Below are positions 1 through 8,639 of a stretch of DNA of 64,000 nt, in pieces. The stretch is from the NCBI GenBank assembly GCA_000154345.1, contig DS480347.1, positions 388,650 through 452,649 on the forward strand. The letters are read 5' to 3'. The first letter of the stretch is position 1; each line of letters starts with the position of its first letter. This DNA comes from [Clostridium] leptum DSM 753. Lineage in GTDB: Bacteria > Bacillota > Clostridia > Oscillospirales > Acutalibacteraceae. The notes below the pieces were generated by a model that was not told the DNA's origin, did no database searches, and worked only from the letters and a program-made list of their open reading frames with translations. The position numbers and the translations under genes are program-made.

Positions 1-15
1 ATAGGGGGTGCCGTC

Positions 16-1050
16 GTGACTGATTTTAAGCTTTTAGAGGATCTTTGCCGAGCTCGGGGAATTTCCGGCCAGGAAGCGGCGGTGCGAGAGTTGATTATGG
101 ATCAGGTCAAGCCCTACGCTGACCAGATCACCCTAGATAACTTAGGAAATCTGCTGGTGTTCAAGCAAGGCGCTGAAAGGCCCAAAACGAAGCTTATGCT
201 TTCCGCCCATATGGATGAGGTTGGCTTTATTGTCACCCATGTTACAGAGAATGGCTTTTTGAAGGTGGCTCCGGTAGGAGGAATCGACAAACGAGTGGTG
301 CCTGGCAAGCGGGTGCTGGTGGGAGATCAGGGGATTCCCGGTGTAATTGGGATTCAGCCAATTCATTTGTCCAAGTCTGAGGAGCGGGAGAAAACCCTGC
401 TGTTTGACCAGCTTGCGGTGGATATCGGCGCCTCCAGCCGCGAGAATGCCTTGGACCATATCGCCTTAGGGGATATGGTCACCTTTGCCTCGGTGTTTGA
501 TTTCAGCGGCGGCATGGTGAAGTCCAAGGCAATCGACGACCGTGCGGGATGCGCTATGCTCATTGAGCTTTTGAGAGAGGAGCTTCCCTTTGATCTGCAC
601 TTTTCCTTTGTGACGCAGGAGGAGGTAGGCTGCCGGGGTGCTAAAGCGGCGGCCTACAGCGTAGCGCCGGAGGCCTGTATTGTGGTGGAATCCACTACCG
701 CCGCCGATATTGCCGGTGTAGAGGAGGAAAAGCAGGTATGCCGCGTTGGCGGGGGAGCGGTAATTTCCTTTATGGACCGCAGTACAATTTATGACCGTGG
801 CTATTTCCGGTTAGCCCAGCAGGTGGGAATTAGGGCTGGGGCTAAGGTACAGATAAAGCAGGCGGTAGCCGGCGGAAATGACGCCGGGGCGATCTACGTG
901 AGCAGAGGCGGCGTCCGGACGATAGCGGTATCGCTGCCCTGCAGGTATCTCCATTCAGCCGTCGGCCTGATCGCCCAGGAGGATTACGAAAGCGCGAAAA
1001 CGACAGTGCGGGCTTTGGCGGAAGCCATTGCGTCAGGAGAGACGCTGTGA
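16..1050 (+). CDS. M42 family metallopeptidase (glutamyl/leucyl aminopeptidase type)
   Basis: A cytosolic di-metal aminopeptidase of the M42 family, which trims N-terminal residues from peptides. Metal and catalytic motifs are readable: SAHMDEVGF (His65, Asp67), AIDDRAG (Asp174/175), TQEEVGC (Glu202/203), VEST (Glu225) and a late YLHSAVG histidine. At 344 residues it is full length for the family. The start is GTG at 16 behind an AGGGGG ribosome binding site. Its stop overlaps the next start (GTGA), so it is translationally coupled to the acetyltransferase. Substrate preference cannot be read from the sequence. Confidence 0.93.
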   Translation: MTDFKLLEDLCRARGISGQEAAVRELIMDQVKPYADQITLDNLGNLLVFKQGAERPKTKLMLSAHMDEVGFIVTHVTENGFLKVAPVGGIDKRVVPGKRVLVGDQGIPGVIGIQPIHLSKSEEREKTLLFDQLAVDIGASSRENALDHIALGDMVTFASVFDFSGGMVKSKAIDDRAGCAMLIELLREELPFDLHFSFVTQEEVGCRGAKAAAYSVAPEACIVVESTTAADIAGVEEEKQVCRVGGGAVISFMDRSTIYDRGYFRLAQQVGIRAGAKVQIKQAVAGGNDAGAIYVSRGGVRTIAVSLPCRYLHSAVGLIAQEDYESAKTTVRALAEAIASGETL

Positions 1051-1823
1051 TTCGTTTTTTGGGAAAAGAGCAGATTCCGCAGCTTTGCCGTTTTTGCTCG
1101 GGGGACCCCTTTGGATGCAGAATCGCTTCTCTGGCCTTAGCCTATGGAGCGGATAGCGGCTTTGCCGAATTTTGGCTGCAAACCACAGAAAGCGGACAAG
1201 CCTGCGGGGCGGTTTCCCGTCTGAACGGCGCCGTGACGGTACAGATTTCCTCTGCCGCTGACCAGGAGGAATTAGAGGAATTTTTATCCCACATCGGGTA
1301 TGGAACGGCCTTGTGGGAATCCAGCCTGCGGGAAAGCGCCGGCGAGGTGATGGAATGGGCTGGAAAGGGTGTGGCCGCCCGAATCGCTGGAGAATTCTTT
1401 TTTTCGGAGGCCCCGGCTTTGTCTCAGGTTTACGACCTACTGAAACAGTGCGAGGATGAGAGCTTCCGGGTGCCCGAATTTGACGCGTTTTATGTGGATA
1501 CCTCTCATCGTCTCCGCCATCAGACTGCAAGACTTGCCGCACTGGAGCATAAGGGAAGGCTTTTGGCCTGCGGCTTTTCACTGTGGGAAACACCGGATTC
1601 CGCCGTACTGGGCGCAATTGCAGTAACACCTCAGTCCAGAGAAAGAGGCTTGGGCTCAGCAGTGGTGCTCCATTTGCTGGAGCAGCTGGAGGGGAAAAGG
1701 GTGTATCTTTTTCGGTCCAATGGAAAAAACGAAAAATTTTATCAGCGTTTAGGGTTTACCCATAGAACATATTTTAAGGAAGGGACAGGAACAGATGTCA
1801 GAATTTTTTCACATAGATCCTAG
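1047..1823 (+). CDS. GNAT family N-acetyltransferase
   Basis: A 258-residue protein whose C-terminal half carries a GNAT fold. The acetyl-CoA loop appears as TPQSRERGLGSAVVLHLLE at about residues 193-211, followed by the usual strand ending in YQRLGF. The N-terminal ~140 residues are not a recognised catalytic domain and may be a degenerate second GNAT half. The GTG start at 1047 overlaps the stop of the M42 peptidase by 4 bases, and its own end overlaps the next gene by 29 bases. The three genes are therefore one operon. The acetyl acceptor is unknown. Confidence 0.85.
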   Translation: MIRFLGKEQIPQLCRFCSGDPFGCRIASLALAYGADSGFAEFWLQTTESGQACGAVSRLNGAVTVQISSAADQEELEEFLSHIGYGTALWESSLRESAGEVMEWAGKGVAARIAGEFFFSEAPALSQVYDLLKQCEDESFRVPEFDAFYVDTSHRLRHQTARLAALEHKGRLLACGFSLWETPDSAVLGAIAVTPQSRERGLGSAVVLHLLEQLEGKRVYLFRSNGKNEKFYQRLGFTHRTYFKEGTGTDVRIFSHRS

Positions 1824-3063
1824 AATCGAAAAGGCGGCTCAAAAGGCCTTGGAGCTCTGCCGGGAGTCTTTCCTGAAGATCGAGGAAATTACGGAATACA
1901 ATCAGCAGAAAATGCTGGCGGCCTTTGCGAAGGCTGGCGTCAGCGAAAGCCATTTTGCAGCCTCTACGGGCTACGGCTATGGTGACCGGGGGCGGGATGC
2001 TCTGGACCAGGTTTACGCAATGGCGTTCCAAGCGGAGAATGCGTTGGTGCGGCACAATTTTGTCAGCGGGACACACGCTTTAACGGTGGCTCTCTTTGGT
2101 GTGCTTCGTCCGGGAGATACCATGCTCAGCGTTACCGGAATCCCTTATGACACCTTGCGGGGCGTCATCGGCTTAGAAGGAGATTCCAGCGGCTCGCTGA
2201 AAGAATTTGGAATCCGATATGAACAGGTGGAATTGAAGGAGGACGGCGGCCTGGATTTTGACGCGATTGCTAAGCGGGTAAAGCCTGGGTTAAAAATGGT
2301 ATATTTACAGCGCTCCCGTGGATACAGCCTGCGGCCGTCTCTATTTGTAGAAGAAATTGAGAGGACTGCTAAGCTGGTGAAATCTCAGGCGCCGGATTGT
2401 ATTGTCATGGTGGATAACTGTTACGGCGAGTTTGTAGAAAAGACCGAGCCCACCAGCCGCGGTGCGGATTTAATGGCAGGCTCCCTGATTAAAAATCCCG
2501 GAGGCGGCGTCGCGCCTACCGGTGGTTATATCGCCGGGCGGGCGGATTTGGTGGAGCAGTGCGCTTACAGGCTGACCACGCCTGGAACCGGCCGGGAGAT
2601 CGGAGCTACATTGGGACAGAATCGAGAACTTTTTATGGGTGCGTTTCATGCGCCGCATGTCACCGGAGAGGCGCTGAAAACTGCGGCGTTTGCCGCCGCC
2701 TTATACGAGCTTTTAGGCTTCGAGGTTACGCCCCGGTTCAGTGATCCGCGAGCGGATATTATTCAAGTGATGAAGCTGGGCAATGAAAAATCCTTGGTCG
2801 CTTTTTGTCAGGGAATTCAAAAAGGAGCGCCGGTAGATTCCTTCGTGACACCGGAGCCTTGGGACATGCCAGGTTATGACAGCCAGGTAATCATGGCGGC
2901 CGGTGCTTTTACCTTGGGTGCTTCGATTGAGCTTTCCGCCGACGCCCCTTTGCGGGAACCCTACGCGGCTTGGATGCAAGGCGGACTGAACTTCCACAGT
3001 GGGAAATTAGGAGTTATGCTGGCAGCCCAAGCAATGCTGGAAAATGGCACGCTGAAATTTTAA
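1795..3063 (+). CDS. PLP-dependent methionine gamma-lyase-like / aluminium-resistance family protein
   Basis: A 422-residue fold-type I PLP enzyme of the YnbB family (Pfam Met_gamma_lyase), often labelled 'methionine gamma-lyase family' or 'aluminum resistance protein'. SGTHAL at 91-96 is the phosphate-binding loop. VDNCYGEF at 206-213 holds the PLP-ring aspartate. The probable Schiff-base lysine is Lys233 in SLIKNPGGG. The ATG at 1795 lies inside the end of the acetyltransferase gene. Family members sit next to varied genes in Firmicutes, and the physiological substrate is unsettled. The function is a family-level call, not a measured activity. Confidence 0.9.
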   Translation: MSEFFHIDPRIEKAAQKALELCRESFLKIEEITEYNQQKMLAAFAKAGVSESHFAASTGYGYGDRGRDALDQVYAMAFQAENALVRHNFVSGTHALTVALFGVLRPGDTMLSVTGIPYDTLRGVIGLEGDSSGSLKEFGIRYEQVELKEDGGLDFDAIAKRVKPGLKMVYLQRSRGYSLRPSLFVEEIERTAKLVKSQAPDCIVMVDNCYGEFVEKTEPTSRGADLMAGSLIKNPGGGVAPTGGYIAGRADLVEQCAYRLTTPGTGREIGATLGQNRELFMGAFHAPHVTGEALKTAAFAAALYELLGFEVTPRFSDPRADIIQVMKLGNEKSLVAFCQGIQKGAPVDSFVTPEPWDMPGYDSQVIMAAGAFTLGASIELSADAPLREPYAAWMQGGLNFHSGKLGVMLAAQAMLENGTLKF

Positions 3064-3075
3064 TGAATATAAAAC

Positions 3076-3104
3076 TTGCTTTTTTGCTTACCTTTGTGTA
3101 TAAT
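3076..3104 (+). promoter_or_regulatory. Sigma-A promoter for tRNA-Leu
   Basis: TTGCTT at 3076-3081, a 17-base spacer and a perfect TATAAT at 3099-3104, 39 bases before the mature tRNA 5' end. It lies just after the stop of the PLP enzyme gene. Confidence 0.7.
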
Positions 3105-3142
3105 GAATTAGTTATCAAATATGGCCTTTGGGCCATAGGTAT

Positions 3143-3227
3143 GCGGGTATGGCGGAATTGGCAGACGCGCTAGATTTAGGTTCTAGTGGGAACCCCCGTG
3201 CAGGTTCAAGTCCTGTTACCCGCACCA
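3143..3227 (+). tRNA. tRNA-Leu (anticodon UAG)
   Basis: The acceptor arm GCGGGTA pairs with TACCCGC, followed by an encoded ACCA. The anticodon stem CTAGA/TCTAG encloses the loop TTTAGGT with anticodon TAG at 3177-3179. A long variable arm typical of class II leucine tRNA and a GTTCAAGTC T-loop are present. Length is 85 bases including CCA. Confidence 0.97.
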
Positions 3228-3231
3228 AATG

Positions 3232-3272
3232 GAGTGTTCATAACGGATTTGAGTTATGGACACTCGTTTTTT
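3232..3272 (+). terminator. Rho-independent terminator of tRNA-Leu
   Basis: Inverted repeat GAGTGTTCATAAC / GTTATGGACACTC around a short loop, followed directly by a T run. It starts five bases after the tRNA CCA end. A second weaker hairpin (GAGCAGGA / TCCCGCTC, followed by TTTTG) lies at 3303-3326. Confidence 0.85.
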
Positions 3273-3326
3273 ATATCAATTGCTTCCTTTCATATATGTA
3301 TAGAGCAGGATTTATCCCGCTCTTTT

Positions 3327-3569
3327 GTTTTATGCAGTTTGGCTGCATATTTGACCGCAACACTCATTAGGGTGGCTGCCTTGTATCAGCTTCTGCGCTG
3401 TCTAAAGCTTAACCTTTCGGGCTGAAGTAGATTAGGAGGACAAATTAGAAATTTTTTTATAGCTTTTATAAGGGAAGGCTCTTGCGCAGTTAAAATTCAT
3501 ATACAGAATGGTGGAGCGTGAAATTGTAATCGCCTTTTATTAAAAAGCGGGTTAGAAACGCTGGGCCGA
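3327..3569. other. Intergenic stretch without recognised gene
   Basis: Between the tRNA-Leu terminators and the Hpt promoter. No open reading frame with a convincing ribosome binding site and no structured RNA was recognised. The sequence is AT-rich and looks like ordinary intergenic DNA. Confidence 0.5.
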
Positions 3570-3598
3570 TTGACAAAAAAATGAGAACGGCATATACT
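3570..3598 (+). promoter_or_regulatory. Sigma-A promoter for the Hpt gene
   Basis: TTGACA at 3570-3575, 17-base spacer, TATACT at 3593-3598. This predicts a 5' leader of about 105 bases before the Hpt start codon. Confidence 0.7.
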
Positions 3599-3712
3599 GA
3601 GAACAGCATCATTAGCATTGTAATTATTTGAATTCTGGCGGATTAAATCAGGAATGTTTTGCGAGTAAACATTTAGCCCTCACAAAATATTCCCAAGGAA
3701 GGAATCTTAAAA

Positions 3713-4063
3713 ATGACCTTACCGGAAGCAGCTCATTGCTTATCGATTGACTTAAACACAGTTATCGCTAGATTCAGCGGTAATGAGGCTCTTTATCTTC
3801 GCTTTTTAAGAAAGATGCCTATGGATCCGACGTATTTTTCTTTGGTTGAAGCAGTAGAAAAGAAGGACTACTCTTTGATTGAAAGGGAAGCTCATACATT
3901 AAAGGGAGTAGCCGCTAACTTGGGTTTGGACTCGCTGCGGTACGCAAGCGATGGATTAGTGCAGGCTGTTCGGCGAAAAGAATATGACGAGATTCCCGCT
4001 CTGTTTGAAATCATCAAGACGGCTCATGAGAAAATGGTGGAAGTTTTAAGCCAGTTAGATTAG
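3713..4063 (+). CDS. Hpt (histidine phosphotransfer) domain protein
   Basis: A 116-residue protein that is essentially one Hpt domain. The phospho-accepting motif EAHTLKGVAANLG places the histidine at residue 61, in the canonical H-x-L-K-G context. There is no kinase, receiver or membrane segment. Hpt proteins relay phosphoryl groups between hybrid sensor kinases and response regulators. No kinase or receiver gene lies nearby, so its partners must be encoded elsewhere. The ATG start follows an AAGGAAGG ribosome binding site and its own sigma-A promoter, so it is probably monocistronic. Confidence 0.9.
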   Translation: MTLPEAAHCLSIDLNTVIARFSGNEALYLRFLRKMPMDPTYFSLVEAVEKKDYSLIEREAHTLKGVAANLGLDSLRYASDGLVQAVRRKEYDEIPALFEIIKTAHEKMVEVLSQLD

Positions 4064-4253
4064 CAGCGGATAGGGCTTTCTAAAAAACAAAGCATCGTTC
4101 AGGCCGTTGACGCACGAAAGCCATTGTTTCTGTATTCAAATAAAAATGCATACTAAAAAACAGTTTTTTCTTTGTGGAAAAAATTATTTGTTTTGTAATT
4201 TATGGCCCTAGACTGAATAAATTTAATGTAAAAGAATTAAGGAGGATGCTTTT

Positions 4254-5222
4254 ATGAACAGTTACATCGGACATCCCTCCCAGCTTTCCGGCGTGGAGGA
4301 ATACAGGCTAATCGGCGGAAAAGGCGACGGAATGCGTCTGTTGCAAGTTCGCAACGGATTAGGGCTGGAGTTCACTGTCTCTGCGGACAGAGCCGCCGAT
4401 ATTACCAGGCTCTCCTATGAGGGCGTCAATTATTCCTACATATCTCCCAGCGGGTATGTGGCTCCCGCGTATTATGATCAGCAGGAGTTTGGCTTTTTAA
4501 AATCCTTTACCTGTGGATTTTTGACTACCTGCGGTTTGTCCAATATCGGCGTGCCTACGGAAGATGAAAGCGGTAAAACGGGACTTCATGGTACTATTTC
4601 CCATATTCCTGCGGATCACATATATTACACAGAGGATGATGATAAGATTGTGCTCCATGCTACCATATCAGATGGAGAAATTTTCAAGCAGAAGCTTGTG
4701 CTCCATCGGGAATTGGTATGCAGCAAGAAGGAAAACAAGCTGCAAATCAATGACACGGTGACAAATGAAGGCTCGCGAACCGAGCCCTTGTCTATTTTAT
4801 ATCACATGAATTTGGGATATCCGCTGTTAGATGAAAATGCGAAGCTGGAAACCACTGCGGTTAAGGTGGAGGCCAGAGACGCCCGGGCGCAGGAGGGTAT
4901 CGATACCTGGGACACTTTTCTTACCCCACAGCCAAATTTTGAAGAGCAATGCTATTATCATACTTTTGAAGACCTTTGGGCGAGCGCTAAGCTTACCAAC
5001 TCAAAAATTGGCAAGGGGCTCGAAATCAAATGCGACACCTCCACGCTGGATACGATGGTCGAGTGGAAAATGATGGGGGAGCGGGACTATGTGTTAGGAA
5101 TTGAACCCACTAATAACCGTCTGCTTGGCAGAGGTGAGCTGAAAAAGCAAAATCTGTTAAAATATATAGAGCCTGGCGAAGCGGTGTGTTTTCGCATTGA
5201 GGCGAATTTTTACCGCGTATAG
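4254..5222 (+). CDS. DUF4432 family protein (aldose-1-epimerase-like fold)
   Basis: A 322-residue protein of the DUF4432 family, structurally related to galactose mutarotases (beta-sandwich sugar epimerases). Conserved family stretches include SADRAADI near residues 43-50, GLHGTISHIPA near residues 107-117 and the late GIEPTNN segment. Histidines in HGTISH and YHMNLGYP could be the active-site pair, by analogy with mutarotases. The ATG start has an AAGGAGGA ribosome binding site. The gene stands alone, so its sugar substrate is not indicated by context. Confidence 0.85.
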   Translation: MNSYIGHPSQLSGVEEYRLIGGKGDGMRLLQVRNGLGLEFTVSADRAADITRLSYEGVNYSYISPSGYVAPAYYDQQEFGFLKSFTCGFLTTCGLSNIGVPTEDESGKTGLHGTISHIPADHIYYTEDDDKIVLHATISDGEIFKQKLVLHRELVCSKKENKLQINDTVTNEGSRTEPLSILYHMNLGYPLLDENAKLETTAVKVEARDARAQEGIDTWDTFLTPQPNFEEQCYYHTFEDLWASAKLTNSKIGKGLEIKCDTSTLDTMVEWKMMGERDYVLGIEPTNNRLLGRGELKKQNLLKYIEPGEAVCFRIEANFYRV

Positions 5223-5263
5223 TCAGTGCCGTTCGTTTTTATAGAGCAGGCTTTAACCAGAAT

Positions 5264-5306
5264 AGAAGCCAGGCCCGGAAGGAAATCCCTTCCGGGCCTG
5301 GCTTCT
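5264..5306. terminator. Perfect 19-bp hairpin between convergent genes
   Basis: Arms 5264-5282 and 5288-5306 are exact reverse complements with a 5-base loop. They lie between the convergent DUF4432 and esterase genes. It probably ends transcription from both sides, but neither strand shows a good T run after the stem. Confidence 0.55.
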
Positions 5307-5440
5307 GTGGACAGAGTATTTCACACAAAGGTTGCCTTAGGCAGTCAATAAAAAATATTTTTAATTGATATCAACGACTGAAGCCTAGCGCTTGGTTAGC
5401 AGTTAAGTTAGTACAAAGCCAACGGAAGCGGTAGGCGATA

Positions 5441-6220
5441 TTAAATGATATTGCAATAATTTTCCGGGTCCACCCGAGTGAAAAAGTGCTCGCAGGCCAG
5501 ATGCAGAGATTTATTCCATAAATAAAACTCATGGCTGCCGGGCCATTCCCGATAAGTGAAGGGAATATCCACATCCTTCATAAAATCTTTTAGCTTAACA
5601 CTCATATCATGAATAAAGTCCTCTGTACCGCAGGTGACAAAAATATCCGGTTTAAGCGTTTTTTTCTCACATTCCTTTGCCAGAACCCGCACGTCGTTTT
5701 CTTCCATTTTTTCCAGATTCATGCCCCAGATCGCCTGCAGCTCAGTGTAGTCCATTTGATCGCCTAAATACTTTTCTAGATCCTGTAAAATGCAGGCGGG
5801 AGAAAACGCCGCGCATCCGGCATACTGCTCCGGATACTTCAAAGCGCATTTCAAAGCGCCGTAGCCGCCCATAGAAAGTCCCATAATGTATGTATCCTCC
5901 CGTTTGGGAGAGATGGGAAAAAGCTTTTTGCACAGAGCGGGAAGCTCCTGAGAAATATAAGTAAAGTAAGCGGGGCCAAATTCCATGTCGGTGTAAAAGC
6001 TTCGCTGAACCTCGGGAATTACAAAGATCAGATTGTAGGCTTTCGCCAGAAGCCAGACCTGGCTCCCATCGCTCCAGTCATCCGTGTTGCCGGACAAGCC
6101 GTGCAGCAGATAAACCACCGGATAGCGGTCGGTAGACTGTAAGGTGTCTGGAATGATAACCGTTAACTTGGTTTTCATTTTTAATGCTTCTGAGCGAATT
6201 GTACCTCTAAAACTTGCCAT
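5441..6220 (-). CDS. Alpha/beta hydrolase, putative esterase (EstA/esterase D family)
   Basis: A 259-residue cytosolic serine esterase of the PF00756 'putative esterase' family, similar in layout to lactococcal tributyrin esterase and to S-formylglutathione hydrolases. The oxyanion region is LLHGLSG at 38-44. The nucleophile is Ser116 in GLSMGGYGA. Asp201 (GTEDF) and His230 (PGSHEF) complete the likely triad. There is no signal peptide. The ATG at 6220 follows a GTGGAG site, 19 bases after the YihY stop, so the two are probably co-transcribed. The natural ester substrate is unknown. Confidence 0.88.
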   Translation of the reverse strand: MASFRGTIRSEALKMKTKLTVIIPDTLQSTDRYPVVYLLHGLSGNTDDWSDGSQVWLLAKAYNLIFVIPEVQRSFYTDMEFGPAYFTYISQELPALCKKLFPISPKREDTYIMGLSMGGYGALKCALKYPEQYAGCAAFSPACILQDLEKYLGDQMDYTELQAIWGMNLEKMEENDVRVLAKECEKKTLKPDIFVTCGTEDFIHDMSVKLKDFMKDVDIPFTYREWPGSHEFYLWNKSLHLACEHFFTRVDPENYCNII

Positions 6221-6239
6221 TGCTGCTCCACATCCTTTT

Positions 6240-7115
6240 TCATTTTTTTACCTTCTGCTGCCTGCCGGCTTTTTTCGAGGGCCGGTTTACCAGCAAATAA
6301 TTGAGCTCAGCGCCCATAATCAGCGTAATCGCGCTGAAATAAAGCCAAAGCAATAAAACGATCGCCGCGCCGATAGAGCCGTATACTACCGAATAGCGGC
6401 CCATATTTTCCACGTAAAAGGCAAAGCCGATAGAAAACACCAGCCAGGAAAGCAGTGAGGCGAAAGTACCGGGCATAACCTGGCGCACCGTGTACAACCG
6501 GTTTGGAACCAGGTAATACAGCGTCAGCAGCACCATAAACAATACTGCGGCCAAAATAACGAAACGCAGCAAATTCCACAGGCTGATAGAGCCCATATCA
6601 ATGGGGATCCAGCCGGAAAGCCAGGTCAGCAGATTTTTTCCGAAGGTCATCAGGCCAAGGGCCACGAATACGATCACAATCAAAAAAATAGTAGTGAGAA
6701 AAACGTGAAGCTGATGACGCCAGAAGGAAAATTTAGATTTTACCCGGTAGGCCCGGTGGATCGACTGCAAAAGACAGTTGACTGCCCGCATGGTAAAATA
6801 AATAGTGAACACGAAGCCGAACAGAAGCAAAGACGCGTTTTTGATTTCAGATATATGAGAAAGGTAAGAGTTGGCCAGCTCGATGATATCCACTGGAATC
6901 AGCCCCTTGAAGCTTTCCACCGTGAGGTCGGGCAGATCCAAAAAGCTGATGATGGAGCTGATGAGTATCAGAAACGGAAACAAGGAAAAAATCAGATAGT
7001 AGGCCAAAGCGGCGGCGGAGCGCCCTACATTGTCGCTGAAATACCGCTTGATCAGGCTTTGTACAGTGGAGGGCCTTTTTCGGTAAGTGACGAGATGAAA
7101 ATGATAGCGTTTCAA
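6240..7115 (-). CDS. YihY/virulence factor BrkB family inner-membrane protein
   Basis: A 291-residue integral membrane protein with about six hydrophobic segments and the family hallmark RSAAALAYYLIFSLFPFLI near residue 32. These proteins were once mislabelled ribonuclease BN. Their true role is not established, and a transporter or envelope function is usually supposed. The basic C-terminal tail (PSKKAGRQQKVKK) is probably cytosolic. The start is TTG at 7115 with an AAGGGGTGG ribosome binding site. It lies directly upstream of the esterase on the same strand. Confidence 0.88.
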   Translation of the reverse strand: MKRYHFHLVTYRKRPSTVQSLIKRYFSDNVGRSAAALAYYLIFSLFPFLILISSIISFLDLPDLTVESFKGLIPVDIIELANSYLSHISEIKNASLLLFGFVFTIYFTMRAVNCLLQSIHRAYRVKSKFSFWRHQLHVFLTTIFLIVIVFVALGLMTFGKNLLTWLSGWIPIDMGSISLWNLLRFVILAAVLFMVLLTLYYLVPNRLYTVRQVMPGTFASLLSWLVFSIGFAFYVENMGRYSVVYGSIGAAIVLLLWLYFSAITLIMGAELNYLLVNRPSKKAGRQQKVKK

Positions 7116-7221
7116 TGAGCCACCCCTTTTTTCGCTTAGACTCTTTGTTTAAACTTAGTATACCAAAAGGCAGCGGAATTTAAAAGCTTCATTTGCCGTA
7201 TTTTACAGAAAAGGAGGCAGC

Positions 7222-7250
7222 AAAGCCGGGAGAATTATTCTCCCGGCTTT
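7222..7250 (-). terminator. Hairpin after the binding-protein gene
   Basis: AAAGCCGGGAGAAT and ATTCTCCCGGCTTT form a strong stem between the stop of the lipoprotein gene (7301) and the start of yihY (7115). The T run is short on either strand, so termination may be partial. Confidence 0.6.
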
Positions 7251-7300
7251 TGTCATTGCCATTAATCTGTTTTTCTGTGAGGACTACAGCAGCGCGGCAG

Positions 7301-8620
7301 TTACCGCAGCCCATAGTTGGGACCCTTTACTGCATCCGGCGCATAAAGAGCGTCTAAGAGAGCGTCGTCCGCGATTCCGTCGGCAACCATATCGGACAGG
7401 AACTGGAAGTTCATAACACCCTGCTCCGTCAGCTCGTCAAAGGTTCCGGTAGGTTCGGAATAGGTATGGCCCAATTCCAGCAGACGCTGCTGCAGCTTTG
7501 TCACATTGTCTCCTGTATCTCCCAGCTTCATTGTGGTGCCCTTGGGGAAAGGATTGGAGGAGTTTCCGCTGGAAGCCGCCTCAGAACTGGAACTGCTGGG
7601 CGTAGAGGAGGCAGCCTCGGAAGAAGAGGAAGAAGGCTCGGAAGAAGCCGGCTCAGAGGAGGCTTCGGAGGAAGTCTCAGAACTGGAGGAGGTCAGCTCC
7701 GGATACATGGCGCCGGCCATCAGGGTGACTGCCTCAATGATTGTGCTCCCTTGGAGATCCATCAGCTCTGGCTCCATCACGATGACCTTGCCATCCTGGA
7801 CAGCCTTCAGCTTAGAAAGGGTTTCATCGTTAGAAAGCTTCTCCTTGACCTCGGAAGAGCAGAAAATATAATTAGGATTGCTGGTGGTCAGAGCGCTGAG
7901 CTCCATCTTTCCGTTCTTGGAGGAGCCGGCTACGTTTACCGCCCCGGCGAACTCCATGAGCTCACTGGCAAAGGTATCGCCGGTAACAACCGCGCCGGTG
8001 GTGTCATACAGATAGCAGGCGGTGATCGGAGTATTACTGGCCGGAATCAGGCGGTTGATATCGTCTAAGGTCATCAGCATATTCTGGGCCTTTTCCTGTG
8101 CCTCGGTAAAGCCGGTAATGCCGCCCTTTAAAGCAGAACCGATGTTGGTATAAAGAGTTTCAAAGGTTTCCCGTGTGGTGGCGGGTGTCTGTACCAAAAC
8201 CGTGATGCCGGCGTCGCTTAATTCCTTTACCTGGCTTTCTGACAAGGCTTCTTCCGTGAGCACCAGCTGAGGCTTTAACTCCTTCAGCTTGTCCATATCG
8301 AGATTTTTTGCGGTGCCTACAGTAGGCAGAGAGGCCAGATCCTCTGCGGTGCAGTCCTCGCTGCGGCCTGTGAGCAGAGTCTCGTACTTCAGGGCGGTCA
8401 TCACATCCGCCAAAGAGGGGGAAAGAGTGACAACACTGGTAGGAGCCTCTTTGATCTCTACGTCATTGACGGTAATCGGGTATTCCTGCTGGGCGGGAGC
8501 GGGCTGAGAGGAACCGGTGCTGGAATCGGAGCCGGCACCGCTGTTTCCGCCGGAACAGCCGGCCAGCATGGTGAACACTAAAAGCACCGCTAAGCCCAAA
8601 GCAAAAATTCGGGTTTTCAT
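7301..8620 (-). CDS. Substrate-binding lipoprotein (siderophore/B12 type) fused to a peptidoglycan-binding domain
   Basis: A 439-residue lipoprotein. Its signal peptide ends in the lipobox LAGC, giving lipid-modified Cys22. Residues ~45-300 match a class III periplasmic-binding fold (PF01497, used for ferric siderophores, heme and cobalamin), starting ITVNDVEIKEAPTSVVTLSP. A low-complexity Ser/Glu linker (~307-362) leads to a C-terminal PG_binding_1 repeat (~366-435) with KLGDTGDNVTKLQQRLLELG and GTFDELTEQGVMNFQ. No ABC permease or ATPase is adjacent. The ribosome binding site AAGGAGAA precedes the ATG. The wall-binding fusion is unusual, and ligand identity is not visible. Confidence 0.88.
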   Translation of the reverse strand: MKTRIFALGLAVLLVFTMLAGCSGGNSGAGSDSSTGSSQPAPAQQEYPITVNDVEIKEAPTSVVTLSPSLADVMTALKYETLLTGRSEDCTAEDLASLPTVGTAKNLDMDKLKELKPQLVLTEEALSESQVKELSDAGITVLVQTPATTRETFETLYTNIGSALKGGITGFTEAQEKAQNMLMTLDDINRLIPASNTPITACYLYDTTGAVVTGDTFASELMEFAGAVNVAGSSKNGKMELSALTTSNPNYIFCSSEVKEKLSNDETLSKLKAVQDGKVIVMEPELMDLQGSTIIEAVTLMAGAMYPELTSSSSETSSEASSEPASSEPSSSSSEAASSTPSSSSSEAASSGNSSNPFPKGTTMKLGDTGDNVTKLQQRLLELGHTYSEPTGTFDELTEQGVMNFQFLSDMVADGIADDALLDALYAPDAVKGPNYGLR

Positions 8621-8639
8621 TGGCAGTTCTCCTTTCGGT

